A stretch of DNA of 64,000 nt from Vandiemenella viatica (Eukaryota > Arthropoda > Insecta > Orthoptera > Morabidae), in assembly GCA_031002005.1 (NCBI GenBank), contig CM061919.1, positions 222,454,739 through 222,518,738 of the forward strand. Reading direction: 5' to 3'. Below, piece after piece: positions 24,214-34,891 of the stretch. The translations under genes were made by a program, and so were the position numbers. The notes below the pieces were generated by a model. The model searched no databases, was not told the DNA's origin, and saw nothing but the letters and a program-made list of their open reading frames with translations. Within the stretch, counting starts at the first letter, position 1. Each line of letters starts with the position of its first letter.

Positions 24214-24244
<31 letters not shown>
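22661..24244 (+). mobile_element. 5'-truncated I-type LINE
   Basis: Holds the RNase H and C-terminal Cys/His part of ORF2, a 3' UTR that contains a tandem duplication of about 300 bp, and an (AAAT)n tail at about 24211-24244. RNase H after RT is a mark of the I group of LINEs. The RT and endonuclease are missing. The 3' UTR copies share TAACGATAATGAATCATG-like and TGGCTGTATGGTTACATAAC-like blocks. Confidence 0.8.
22698..23636 (+). pseudogene. LINE ORF2 C-terminus: RNase H and CCHC segment
   Basis: The open frame runs without a stop to TAA at 23634-23636. RNase H residues are in place: IYTDGSKN (Asp), FTAEAKAILEA (Glu), ILMDSMSVLKGL (Asp) and YNEQVDTLAK (Asp), with LLWVPAHKGI before the last. 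It then continues to CDCSDQTIGDTNHIIFSC, the Cys/His knuckle seen at the end of I/Jockey-group ORF2 proteins. The catalytic set is complete, but the lost N-terminus means no working retrotransposon. About 310 residues are visible, compared with over 1000 for an intact ORF2. Confidence 0.88.
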
Positions 24245-24256
24245 GAGTATCATCTT

Positions 24257-24690
24257 TGATGGTAGTAGGAATTTATTCTGGAAAAGCTTGTAAGGAAAAA
24301 CGAATAAGAATCGTTTTTAATTATATCTCATTTGTGATATGAGTACCTTACTCTGGTTAGATTATCAGAGTATTTGGTTAGGATTTTGTTTAAATAAATG
24401 CATTTTACTTTAAATGACAGACTATAATCTCGAAAACAGATAACTGTTATTTATTTGACTGATACATTGCGCGATTACGGACGTTTCTCGGAGTTTTTGA
24501 TAAACTTCGTTGTTTCTTATCTGTCAAAATTTTTTTAGTTTAGCTTTAACCTAGTTCTTATAACTGATACAGATAAAATAGCATAAACATTGAATACTCT
24601 TATCCTTAGATGAATTTCTTCATGTAGTTGTCGTAAATAGACAAAAAGCAACATAAAGTAACGATTGTAATATGTGGCTGTTGATTCGCG
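24257..24690 (+). repeat. Direct repeat flanking a LINE, right copy
   Basis: Diverged copy of 21826-22280, beginning immediately after the LINE tail. Confidence 0.8.
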
Positions 24691-25503
24691 AGTGACAGCT
24701 GGCACAAGACCGTTCTCTAGCCAATAGCTATAGATGACGTGTGTGAGACTCCAGACAACGCATTTTATATAAGAGGGTTCCCATTAGAAATTGGACTGTA
24801 CTGATGAAAGATTAATTTTGTTGCCATTCAGTGTTTTTATTGCAGAGCTTGTATGAACTAAATTTGATCCAAGCTTATAAAAACTCTATTTACAAAGGAA
24901 GAAAAATCGAGACTTTCTCATTCGTAATTAATATAACTGTATAAATGCTTTTATATATGAGCTACCGGCCAATAGATACTTATCATATAAAAAAATCTTA
25001 TTTTTTGCACTACACTCGGAGTATAAAGGATGGCCATGCTACAGTTGTAAACACAATGTAAATCGTGGCATGTTGTGTTGAAATGGCAGAGGGAAGGTGT
25101 CAATTACTGAAGTAGAAACAAAATTACTAGTTTGCATTATTACCGGTGGGCAAAGAAATACATAACATGCTGTAATTGTAGGACTCCGAAGTGCTACAAA
25201 AATTTTATGATCATCTGTGGAGAGATGAATTATTATTGGGTGTTTGAGAACAATATTCATTTATATCTTGTGTTAATAATTTGAGACAGACTTTTTCACA
25301 AAGTTGATCACAGGACAAAATTATTTTAGAAGATAAATTCAGATTAAGGTGAATAATAGAGAAAACATACTTATCTTTTTCTGTAAATCAACTTATTATC
25401 CATACCAACATAGCCTTTTTTTGTCTGATTTTTCTAAATTATAATTTTTAGGTTTTGTTAATTTTGTTGGTACTGCAGTTTTCAGTGTTTTTCATTTTTT
25501 CAG
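24691..25503. other. Unassigned end of CLPTM1 intron
   Basis: AT-rich; no repeat or exon recognised before the terminal exon. Confidence 0.5.
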
Positions 25504-25685
25504 ATATTGTTTTCTGCATATTCTTATACCAGCGTTGGATTTACAAGACTGACCCAACACGTGTGAATGAATTTGGTTTTTCTGCTGAGATGGAGGCAGC
25601 AGCCTCGGCACAAGTTAATGGTACCCCAGCAATTACTGCTGCCGTTGAAGAGCCAAAAAGTGAACTTCAAAAGAAGGAAGATTAG
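25504..25685 (+). CDS. CLPTM1: CLPTM1 terminal coding exon with stop
   Basis: Follows a T-rich tract ending CAG. It reads (D)IVFCIFLYQRWIYKTDPTRV, then NEFGFSAEME, then a low-complexity Ala/Glu tail ending LQKKED and TAG at 25683-25685. The LYQRWIY-DPTRVNEFG motif marks the last conserved stretch of CLPTM1, and an acidic or lysine-rich cytoplasmic tail is usual. The exon could be over-called upstream, because the frame is open back to about 25455, but the preceding Asp split codon fixes the start at 25504. Confidence 0.95.
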
Positions 25686-27125
25686 TGTTATGACTTTATG
25701 TAAAATTAAAACTGTTGAATGTTACTGAGAGTATGAGAACAGGGGGACTGAAATGGAAGTGGTGTAGTGAACAGGAAACTTAAAAAGCAGTAATTGTTTG
25801 GTAAAGTTATATGTGTCAGTGGAACTCTGTAAAAGGTTCACATTTGCAGATCAATCAGTCCAGTACTAACTAATTTTGATCAGGAGATTATAAAATTGTC
25901 ACCTCTACGTGCAGAATAATCAGATGCAATATTTACCAGCAGTGCCGTAGTAGCTAGAGTAAATTATTTTCGAGACGTCCATTGCTCTGCTGGGCTAAGC
26001 AATCGTGCTTTTTTGTTTAATATAATTTCACTAGTCAAGACTTCATCATAAAAAATCATATATTAACTGAAATATTTAATTAGTCCGATTTAAACAACTG
26101 TTTCAGAAAAATTTAATTGTTGGTTGATTTTACATCTTTTGAGAACTGCTACGGATGCATTTACATTATTTTTCAAACTGGAACTTCAACATTTTTTTTT
26201 CTTTTTTTTAAAAACCTTAATATTTTAATGTAACTCATTTTTATAAATTCACGAGAAATGTGCAGAACTGTGTTCATGTGATGTAACTTAATATCCAAGA
26301 AATTAGATTTCAAATATACTGGTAAAAGAAAGATAAGAACTAGTTTGTTTTTTGTTAGCCTTTCTTAATTGGTAATTTTTTTTGGAGATTTTAGTGGTTT
26401 ATAGAACTAAATTTTATGTCATTTAATGTTTTCTTATTTTTAAACAGTAGAAAAAAACATTAGCAAACAAAATAATTTTGTTGCTACACTGTTGGCTTCC
26501 TCCTTACAAGTCTTCATGATACTTCCTAAATGTGTGTCTTCTTTTTTCATGCACTTCTTGGAAAAGAAGTGAACTGAAATAGTTTTGTGTAAAGAATTGA
26601 CATGTTAAAGCTACATTGCCTTAAAAATTATGTATTCAGCTATTGCACTGGTAAGATCATTTTGACATTAAGCACTGTAGAAATCTAATTCCTAAAGAAC
26701 CAAGAGACTGCATCAAAATTTGATTAATCATTTACTTTTCTTGTTTTGAATATGTAATTCCACCTGTAAGATATATAATTTATCATGGCTCGAGATATTT
26801 GAGATCTTTGGTTTGTTTAATTTTGGAGAATGACACATTAAATTCATTAATACTCAGGTTACTAGTATCAATAATACTGAGGGATTTTTGCTTACAGTAT
26901 CATGATCTTCAAACGAGGATAAAAAAAATAAGACCAAAAACTTAAGAAAAAGAGGAAACTTATTGTAACAAAAATGATCACTCATACACAGTATTTAGGA
27001 TGGCCACTTGGAAATTTTAATGTGAAAATTAGACAAGCAGCAAGCCTCATATATATCAGCATTGTAGGGGAATGAGCTGCTGGCATCGATGTAAGATTTA
27101 CTCCATGTGGTGGTCAGTGTCTTAT
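25686..27125 (+). other. CLPTM1 3' UTR and downstream sequence
   Basis: AT-rich with no recognisable repeat, consistent with a long 3' UTR. The end of the transcript cannot be set from sequence. A canonical AATAAA is present at 30185-30190, beyond repeat insertions; earlier weaker hexamers also occur. Confidence 0.5.
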
Positions 27126-27261
27126 GGCCAGTCTACATGTAACTTCTTGACGGACGGTTTAGTTGCCCAAGTAAAACATATCAGACAAAACATTGTGTGT
27201 GGTCAGCAAATTGGAAGTTTTATCCGAACTGAATGAAGACTTCTAGAAAACGAATCGGCTG

Positions 27262-27745
27262 GAGCATTGTTTTCCGATAAATGGTCAAACATATTGTTAC
27301 GTGCAGACGTGCATCTGTGTTGACTGATGTTTTACCCCCAGTCCTTAAACATCTCTCAGCTTCTGCAGAGCAAAAACAACTATTATTAATATTATTATAT
27401 CAAAAAAGTTTTTATGCAGCGAATGTGTTGAATTTACAACAGTGGTCACATGATGTTTTCATGGAATTCATTGAGTTGTATCCTATTTAAAGAACTACAG
27501 TCACAGAGACATGATAAATCAAGCATATGCCATTTTGGTGGATAAATGTTTTGAAGTGGAGCTACAAAGGAAATGGTTACAAAAAATAAAAATCGATTCT
27601 TATTCAGTTTTTTGGAAAAAGCTGTTGAAAGTTGTCAGCACATTCTGGTGCTGGTGCCGACGAAATTTGCAGACATTTTCTGTGGTATTTGATCTTCTTT
27701 CACTCCTGAAGAAAACCCAAGACAAACAATCAGGAATATAGAGGA
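27262..27745 (+). pseudogene. MADF-domain protein relic
   Basis: Split over frames: VFMEFIELYPI, then HRDMINQAYAILVDKCFEV, then a KK-based segment, SGAGADEICRHFLWYLIF and SLLKKTQD. The order FI-LY-..Y-..W.., then K-L..., SGAGADE--...LWYFDLL matches MADF (Myb/SANT-like) proteins, which in insects are often encoded by Harbinger elements. Stops and frameshifts make it dead. Confidence 0.5.
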
Positions 27746-27829
27746 TGTGGGGGAAATTGAGGAAGCAGGAAAAATGTTTCAAAATCCTTTACTTATTGGA
27801 GAGTGATTTGGCAATGAACCAGATGAGTG

Positions 27830-28345
27830 AGTGACTTGGGTTACAAGGCTTTTGACAGACCATTGGTTGAATACGATAGTTTATATAGTAGAGGACCCAC
27901 ATTTTGGGTGTCAAATACAGGAGATGGAGGGGGTGCAAAAAAAAGGGGGCTGCTAGATTTTTCTCTGGAAATTACTGCAGGACAATTCATTAAAATGTAG
28001 GTGGAAGGTGCAAAGAGTTGTGGGAGTGTACAAGACATTTACTAGTAATGAAGTGTGGAAAGATACCTGTGAAATAACAGAGGTGCTGGGAAGAGAAAAG
28101 ATGACCATGACCATAAGCTGGCACTCGATTTCAGGATTAAGGGTGCAGGAAAATTTTGTTTCATAGGTAAGGGTTTCAGGGATTGGAATAAATTACCAAG
28201 GAAATTGATGAATAATGTACTGGAAATGCTGAATGAAATTAAAATTAATGTTCATAGATTTCAAAAGTAGGAGGGTATAAAAAGGAGGAAAATGAGTGTG
28301 TAAGAAAATTGGGTCCAGAGCATGCACGCCATTGCAATTAAATTA
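27830..28345 (+). repeat. LINE 3' end remnant
   Basis: Contains DDHDHKLALDFRIKGAGKF then GKGFRDWNKLPRKLMNNV and ends CCATTGCAATTAAATT, the same tail as 39585-39730, 56135-56425 and the inverted copies at 62470 and 63845. The W---LP.....L--F motif is the end of CR1/L2-like ORF2 proteins. Confidence 0.6.
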
Positions 28346-29095
28346 TATTGAATTATGTACTGCAGTTTAAAAAACTGTACCTAGAAATATAAAATTAAAT
28401 TAGATTTAATAGCTAGTCAATAGCATTGCTAAATACAAAACAGATAAATTATTCATTTCAAAATTGTTTTATTTAATCAAATTCTCCTCAATGTGTGATG
28501 GCATTGTCATGCTGCAGTATTAATTCTTGGTTATTAATGTACATTTTGAATGTATCTCTTACACTTTTTGCATCTTATGGATTAAGCCCACGTCTTGGTA
28601 GTTGAAGGTTTAGTATATAGCTTGATGAGTTTCTAGTATGAGGCAAATTGGAGATAGTTTCGACATTACAGTTGTGAATTCGAGATGCTTATACCATCTT
28701 TGTTGCTAGAAATTTTAGAGAGAGCAGTCTCCCATGGGTTGAGGCAATCCTTCTCATAGCAGTATCTTTTATGTAAATATATTTTTGGGGTTACTAATAT
28801 CAACTCTAAGCATCAGCCTATTCGTAAATCATTACAACAGTCTTCAGGTTCATGATTCAATTCCCAATGCAAATTCACACGAGAGAAATTTTCCTCTTTA
28901 GGAACAGTCTTCTAGCGATAAACATTTTAACTTTTTAATCTCACCAGACACAATGAAATAATCAGTTAATTTTAATAAAACTAGCCAAAGATGCAAGTAA
29001 AAAACATGAGTGGATATGAGTTTTTGGGTTAGCTTTACCTGACATCTTGCCTGATCAAGTTAAACATCCGTCAGGTCATTACGTGTAGAACGGCC

Positions 29096-30700
29096 TTTAA
29101 ATAGTTAAGTGGTCATGCAAATGTTGTGCATTTGTATCTGCAATTTTTGTTGTTGTAGCTGTCCTATCTTCAGTTTTGTTAAGTAATAGCTTTACTGTAT
29201 CTATCCTTGTTTGAAAGGTTACACTATAGCATTCCATTAATAATTTGTGATTTTAATCCTTGTATATATAAAATTGATCATATTACCACACCACTGAATT
29301 TCAGTGAAAGTCTGTTTTTTTCCTTGAATATGGATTTTCTTAATCTCCATATTCTCCTCTCCATCTCTTTTCTTTCCCCCATCCTTCCAGTATTATTTCT
29401 ATAATATTTTTCCTTAGTTTTGCGGAGTGTGAGTATGAGGTCTCATGTGGTTGTGAATGTTGTTTCTGATCTAAACTAATAGCAAAACACAGTCAAGAAA
29501 ACAGTAAAATGGCAGTGGCACTAGAATTATCAAGTTTGTAGGTTGTGATATCAGTAACTTTGCTGTCACATGCATCAGAAACCAAAATGTTCTGTGATTT
29601 TCTGAAATATCCTTTCTTGTCCCCTGAAAATTATAAAATCGTACTAATAGCCAACACTGAAATGTTCCAGGTAGAGAACCATTGTGAAACTATTTCTAGA
29701 ATCTTGTAGGTGTGCATTATAAATAGTTGCCTGTTGTATGTGTTTCTAAGAAATATTTGGTGAATGAAATTTACTGGTGTGGCCTGTTATGATTTTTTTA
29801 AGTGTCTTTTATCTGCCTTGAGAAAGAACACCATCTTATCTTAATTCTATTATAAAATTTTGAAAAGGATATCAAAATGACGAAGTGTAGCTATTATCAT
29901 GTATTATAGCAATTTGGTTTTAATGAAGTTGTTTATATTATACAGTACCATGAAGAACTATTTACAACCTAATTCTTCTTTTATTTCTCCCAATCGATTG
30001 AATATTTTTGTATTTTGATGTTTAGTGAGATTAACTACAAAGAAGAATGTATTAGTGTCTGTTAGTGCTTTTATTTTTAACCAAAAAGTAAAGAAAAATA
30101 CAGTTGATACTAAGTGTAAAATTTGTATATTACTTGTCAAGATATGTATATTATAATATATTTATTGGACTGTTTTAATGGTGCAATAAAAGTGAATACA
30201 TTTTCAGTCCTAATATGTGATTGACCTTTCATTATACGTTTGGTACACAAAGTGGGTATTTTTATAGATGTTTATAAAATTGCAGTGAATTTATCAGTTC
30301 CATGTTACAAATCCTCAGACTGATCTTTCTGTAACAGTATGTTCCAGTAATAGAAAAATATAATCATCTTTGCTGAAGTTGCGAATTGGTACACCAGCAC
30401 CTTGTTTTATATGTAATTGCTAGAATTTGTTATAAATGAGTTACTTGAAGATTAAAAAAATAAAATTTATACTATATCTTTACAGAGCGTTCCAGTTAAA
30501 ATACTTTTCAGAAGGTATCAACAGAACTATATTCCAACTCATCTTCACACTAAAATAGTATATTTATAAGCATCAGTATGACCTGTAGTTTACCAGATTG
30601 TGTTTACCCTGTCATTGCATTCTATATACGCAAATAAAAGCCATGTTACAATGAACTGGTTAGAAGTTTATGCAGTTGGACACTGATACAAAGATTGTCA
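29096..30700. other. Unassigned intergenic sequence
   Basis: AT-rich, no gene or repeat recognised; includes the AATAAA at 30185. Confidence 0.45.
30185..30190 (+). terminator. Possible polyadenylation signal
   Basis: AATAAA in GTGCAATAAAAGTG; it could end the CLPTM1 transcript but is 4.5 kb from the stop. Confidence 0.25.
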
Positions 30701-30709
30701 AAAATAATG

Positions 30710-31040
30710 TATCCCCTTATCTACATATATACTCTGCAATTCACAAAATTGTGGGTGGCAGAGGGTACTCAGCACCAAAGCTAATCTTTGTTTTGCATTC
30801 CAATCCCTAATGGTACAAGGGAAAAAAGAATTCATATAAGAATCATTGCGGCACTGATAACAGTAACCCCTTACGAAACTGATCCCAAATGGCACAATAG
30901 TCCAAATGTGGACGCACAAGAGATTTGTACGCTATCTCCTTTGTTTGTTCATTACAATTTTTCAATATTCGACCTATGAATCGCAGCCTAGAATTAGCTC
31001 TACCTACCAACGAATTAATGTGCAAGTCATCCCCCCTTAT
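30710..31040 (-). pseudogene. LINE ORF2 C-terminal remnant (CR1/Jockey type)
   Basis: Minus-strand frame RANSRLRFIGRILKNCNEQT, then KEIAYKSLVRPHLDYCAIWD, then in another frame YMNSFFPCTIRDWNA. LVRPHLDYC--W and SFFPRTI-DWN are standard C-terminal landmarks of these LINEs, followed by the 3' UTR phrase at 30735-30770. Confidence 0.75.
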
Positions 31041-31084
31041 GAAGAATTAAGTTCAAATTTATAAACATATATCAAAATTTTTGA

Positions 31085-32235
31085 TACATGGAACATTTTC
31101 TTGATCAGCACTCTTCCAACAGCCTCCCCAACACAGCTTTCCCCACTAATCTCAACCCACCTGTTATACAACTACTTTTCCTTCGAAGGCAATATCTACC
31201 ACCAAACTTGTGGCACCACATGGCCCCCTTTTATGCTAACCACTACATGGGACACCAGGAACAGATATTTTTGGAGAAAGTCTGTCTCCTCAAATCCCTC
31301 GTATGGCCCAGATTCATAGATATTTTCCTGATCTGAACACATGGAGAAAACTATCTTCTAAATTCCTGAACAATCTTAATTTAACATCCTGAATTTTATG
31401 TGGACCTATTCCTGCACCGAGGCCACGTTCTTGGATATGGAATAGTCCCTCGCAATGGCTACCTCAACTTCTCTGTCAACACAAAACCCACCAACTTACA
31501 ACAGTATCTCCTTGACAGTTGCCATCCGTATCTACCAAAACGTTTCTTCTCCTAGTCTTGATATTTGAGGTAGCTATATATTCTCTAACCAACAGTCCCT
31601 CATGTGGTATTCAAACATCTCCTCAGCTTTTATATCCAGCCAATACCCATCGGTTTTGCTTCGTGGGCCACTTTAAGAATTGCTCAACCCACAAAAAACA
31701 ACCATAGCCCAGTCCTGAACTCCCAGTACTTCTCAGGCTGCAAATAAGGGAATAGAATGCTCTGGCAAGGTTGTGATTTCCTGCAGACTCTCCTGGAAAT
31801 GAGGTCCATTCTCCCCAAAATCTTCCATCCCCTTCATAGAACTTGTTTCAGGAGGCCAAATCCTAGTCTCATCCCATGAGACACTCCCAAGCCTCTTTCC
31901 TATGCAATAGACCTCACTGGAAGTTGTCTCCACCACTTTCATCAACCGTGTCACTGAGTAAAGCTTTCCCATCTTAGGACATGCCACCTGTGAAATCTCC
32001 CATGTAATATACAAGCTAACCAACAACCACTGCCTGACTTTTTACATAGGTTTAACCACCAGTGCAATAGCCTTGAGTATGAATGGCCATCGACAGACTG
32101 TATTCATCCATAATCCAAAACAACCACTTGCTGCGATTTCCAGTGACACCAATAATTTTAATTCTCGTTTCATACTGGACACAGGAAACCACCTGGTCAC
32201 ATTTTTATTCACTCCTTGCTTCCATACCCACTACC
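31085..32235 (+). pseudogene. Penelope-like RT and endonuclease remnant
   Basis: Multi-frame reading: NYFSFEGNIYHQTCGTTWPP (RT motif F-FEG--Y-Q--GT-MG-P), then PRFIDIFLI-THGE (the RYVDDIFLIW motif with a stop for Trp), ATFLDME, then SNVIYKLTNNHCLTFYIGL, TTSAIALSMNGHRQTVF (GIY-YIG). Same endonuclease wording as 558-845, so same family. Many frame breaks. Confidence 0.75.
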
Positions 32236-32762
32236 TAAATTGAACTACCACTAATCAGAGGTGATGTTTAACTTCATATATTCTTTTGTTTAGTGCTCTT
32301 TTTTTAATTTATTTATGTAGGTTTTATTATATTATTTTGCTTTCTCATCTTTTTGCCCAACAGTGATTAGTCTTGATATTTTTTAATGCTTGTGTATTAG
32401 CTTCGAATCACTATCGCCTGCCTCCCTTTCTTTTGAATTTACCCCCACCATTTACTTTGCTCAACAGTCACTCAGTGAGGAAGTCTTATACATCACCCAC
32501 CTTCCACAATGTTCTCTTTTCGATGTAGGGCTAAGACTTGAAAATTCATGTAGTAAGTGGTGGTTCATTTCTATGTCTTGATTTGTATTTCCTTTTTGAT
32601 ACATTCAATAGATCGGTTAGTTGCTTGTCGGAAGAGTTTTGTCTCCTGTTTATGCCTTTGGTTTGCGTTATTCTGTAATGTGGCAGATAGTTTGCATCCC
32701 TGTATCACAGTTACTCACGGGAAAGGTTATTTTTCACCAGCAATAGGATAATTCAACACATC
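32236..32762. other. Unassigned sequence
   Basis: No recognised feature between the Penelope remnant and the hAT element. Confidence 0.4.
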
Positions 32763-32770
32763 TTCTATTT
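32763..32770. repeat. hAT MITE target-site duplication, left
   Basis: TTCTATTT, repeated at 34450-34457. Confidence 0.88.
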
Positions 32771-33159
32771 CAGTGTTTCCCAACGTGGGGCCCACGCCCC
32801 ACAGGGGGGCAATTTGGTTTTTTAAGGGGGCAATTTAGAAATTGACTTGATACGACTTTACCGCTTTCTCTTCGGTTTATTTAAATGCAATGCTAGATAT
32901 AGATACAAAATATAGCAAAAAAGCAAATTCTTAAAATTCTGTAAATAATTATTAGGTATAGTTTCGTTTGATGTTAGCAAAATATTTTTTTAATTAAAAA
33001 TTAGGTATGGGGGGCAAAAAAATACACAGACGGAAAAAAAAATCCCAACACCAAGAAAAAATTATTGTAGAGTAATGAAATTTGGACAATGCATTTGTCA
33101 AGTTAACATGTTTAATTTAAGCTCAAGAAAATGCATTTCAAATGTGAAATACTGTTAAA

Positions 33160-33683
33160 TTAATAGCCGGTGTAACCTCCAGAATTTTGAATGCAAGCCT
33201 GCAAACGTGAATGCATTGTGTCATACAGGTTTCGAATGTCACTTTGTGGTATGGAGTTCCATGCTTGTTGTACTTGTGCTGTCAATACTGGGACGGTCAG
33301 TGCTGGCTGTGGATGAGGCTGGAGTTGTCGTCCAATGATATCCCATACGTGTTCAATTGGAGACAGATCTGGTGATCTCGCAGGCCAAGGTAACATGTCG
33401 ACACTCTGTAGAGCACGTTGCGAGACAACAGCGGTATGAGGGCGAGCGTTATCCTGTTGAAAAACTCCCCCTTGAATGCTGTTCATGAATGGCAGCACTA
33501 CAGGTTGAATTACCAGACTGACGTACAAATTTGCAGTCAGTGTGTTTGGTATAACCACAAGAGTGCTCCTGCTGTCATAGGAAATTGCTCCCCAGACCAT
33601 GACTCCAGGTGTAGGTCCAGTGTGTCTAGGCCGCAGACAGTTTGGTTGCAGGCGTTCCCCTGGCCTCCTTCTGACCAACACTG
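33160..33683 (-). pseudogene. Tc1-like transposase C-terminus, mirror copy
   Basis: Minus-strand copy of the same C-terminus, from LVRRRPGERLQPN to the stop at 33160-33162. It lacks the first catalytic Asp, which lies only in the central spacer. Nearly identical to the right arm (PHPQPAL versus HHPQPAL). Confidence 0.9.
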
Positions 33684-34263
33684 GAGATCTGTTGTGTTTT
33701 CTGATGAAAGCAGGTTCTGCCTTGGTGCCAGTGATGGCCGAGTGTTGGTCAGAAGGAGGCCAGGGGAACGCCTGCAACCAAACTGTCTGCGGCCTAGACA
33801 CACTGGACCTACACCTGGAGTCATGGTCTGGGGAGCAATTTCCTATGACAGCAGGAGCACTCTTGTGGTTATACCAAACACACTGACTGCAAATTTGTAC
33901 GTCAGTCTGGTAATTCAACCTGTAGTGCTGCCATTCATGAACAGCATTCAAGGGGGAGTTTTTCAACAGGATAACGCTCGCCCTCATACCGCTGTTGTCT
34001 CGCAACGTGCTCTACAGAGTGTCGACATGTTACCTTGGCCTGCGAGATCACCAGATCTGTCTCCAATTGAACACGTATGGGATATCATTGGACGACAACT
34101 CCAGCATCATCCACAGCCAGCACTGACCGTCCCAGTATTGACAGCACAAGTACAACAAGCATGGAACTCCATACCACAAAGTGACATTCGAAACCTGTAT
34201 GACACAATGCATTCACGTTTGCAGGCTTGCATTCAAAATTCTGGAGGTTACACCGGCTATTAA
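33682..34263 (+). pseudogene. Tc1-like transposase, C-terminal two thirds
   Basis: WRSVVFSDESRFCLG begins the right-arm reading and holds the first catalytic Asp (DES); GVFQQDNARPHTAVVSQRAL holds the second (QDNARPH); and WPARSPDLSPIEHVWD holds the final Glu of the DD34E triad. The frame is open to a stop at 34261-34263. N-terminal DNA-binding domains are absent. The open frame extends further left only because the antisense arm happens to lack stops. Confidence 0.9.
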
Positions 34264-34449
34264 TTTAACAGTATTTCACATTTGAAATGCATTTTCTTGA
34301 GCTTAAATTAACCTGTGATCTTGAAAATTTAATCAATTAAACATGTTAACTTGACAAATGCATTGTCCAAATTTCATTACTCTACAATAATTTTTTCTTG
34401 GTGTTGGGATTTTTTTTTCCGTCTGTGTATTAAGAGTTGGGAAACACTG

Positions 34450-34457
34450 TTCTATTT
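34450..34457. repeat. hAT MITE target-site duplication, right
   Basis: TTCTATTT, identical to 32763-32770. Confidence 0.88.
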
Positions 34458-34619
34458 GTTCTTATTCTGTTAGAACCCATCCTCAATCTTCAGGGAAGGT
34501 TGAACCCTGTTGGTCTGTGATGAAAATGTTTGTTGTTCTCATTGAAGGGTTCCTGAAGCAAAGCTAAGATTTGTTGGCAGATGGGAGTTTTTTTTATTGT
34601 TCTGTGTGTTCTCTAACAG

Positions 34620-34891
34620 GCATTTTTCCATTCGGATATGTGGATGAACAATGTAGCTCCGAAGGTGGCCAATGTGTGGTGGGTGCAGGTTCTGCTGTGC
34701 CTGTTATAATGCACATTTGTTGTTGCATTGGTTATCTACAGTATGAACACTTTTTAACCACACTGGGCCACAGTTCTCTCCAGCAGAGTACAGTATGCAA
34801 ACCACACAGTCCAGTAAAGAGAAGCAGAGAGACCCCACGGGAGTTTGACATTGAGGTAGCTGGGGTGCCTGTGTTATGGATAAGGATGTGA
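34620..34891 (+). CDS. Possible terminal exon with an SH3-like tail motif
   Basis: After TTCTCTAACAG the frame reads GIFPFGYVDEQCSSEGGQCV, continues for about 90 residues including KPHSPVKRSRETPREFDIEV and ends WIRM and TGA. GIFPFGYVDE is the form taken by the end of SH3 domains (G-FP--YV). No matching SH3 N-terminal exon was found upstream, and the middle is Cys/Val-rich without family likeness, so only the acceptor plus ten residues support this call. A chance open frame is quite possible. Confidence 0.25.

Larger units (their letters stand above)
11142..25503 (+). other. 14.4-kb last intron of CLPTM1
   Basis: Bounded by GTAAGG and a T-rich CAG acceptor, with a split Asp codon across it. 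It holds a hAT, a satellite-bearing Helitron, a SINE and a LINE between direct repeats. Confidence 0.85.
27126..29095 (+). mobile_element. Harbinger-like element with MADF gene relic
   Basis: The start GGCCAGTCTACATGTAAC and the inverted end (complement GGCCGTTCTACACGTAAT) give imperfect terminal repeats of about 35 bp, both continuing TGACGGA-GTTTA. GGC-rich ends with GTCTACA are Harbinger-like. A clean 3-bp target duplication was not seen. A LINE remnant lies inside (about 27830-28345). Confidence 0.5.
33025..34428. mobile_element. Tc1-type palindromic foldback element
   Basis: TA target duplication (33023-33024 and 34429-34430) around CACAGACGGAAAAAAAAATC and its complement. Arms 33025-33683 and 33740-34428 are inverted copies of the 3' half of a Tc1-like transposon, separated by about 56 bp that belongs only to the right-hand copy. 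The right arm has about 26 extra bases near 34310-34335. Both arms carry the same transposase end in opposite directions. Confidence 0.9.
32771..34449. mobile_element. hAT MITE, split by a Tc1-type foldback
   Basis: Terminal repeats CAGTGTTTCCCAAC (32771-32784) and its complement (34436-34449), flanked by the 8-bp duplication TTCTATTT. Without the insertion at 33025-34428 the element is only about 275 bp and non-coding, with GGGGGGCAATTTGG-type subterminal repeats. Confidence 0.88.

Noticed and set aside
21826..24690. LTR retrotransposon with 430-bp LTRs
   Set aside because: No TG..CA ends, primer-binding site, gag or pol; the interior is a LINE with RNase H and a Cys/His knuckle.
33418..33681. 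N-terminal extension of the Tc1 transposase frame
   Set aside because: It is the antisense of the mirror arm, not a transposase N-terminus.
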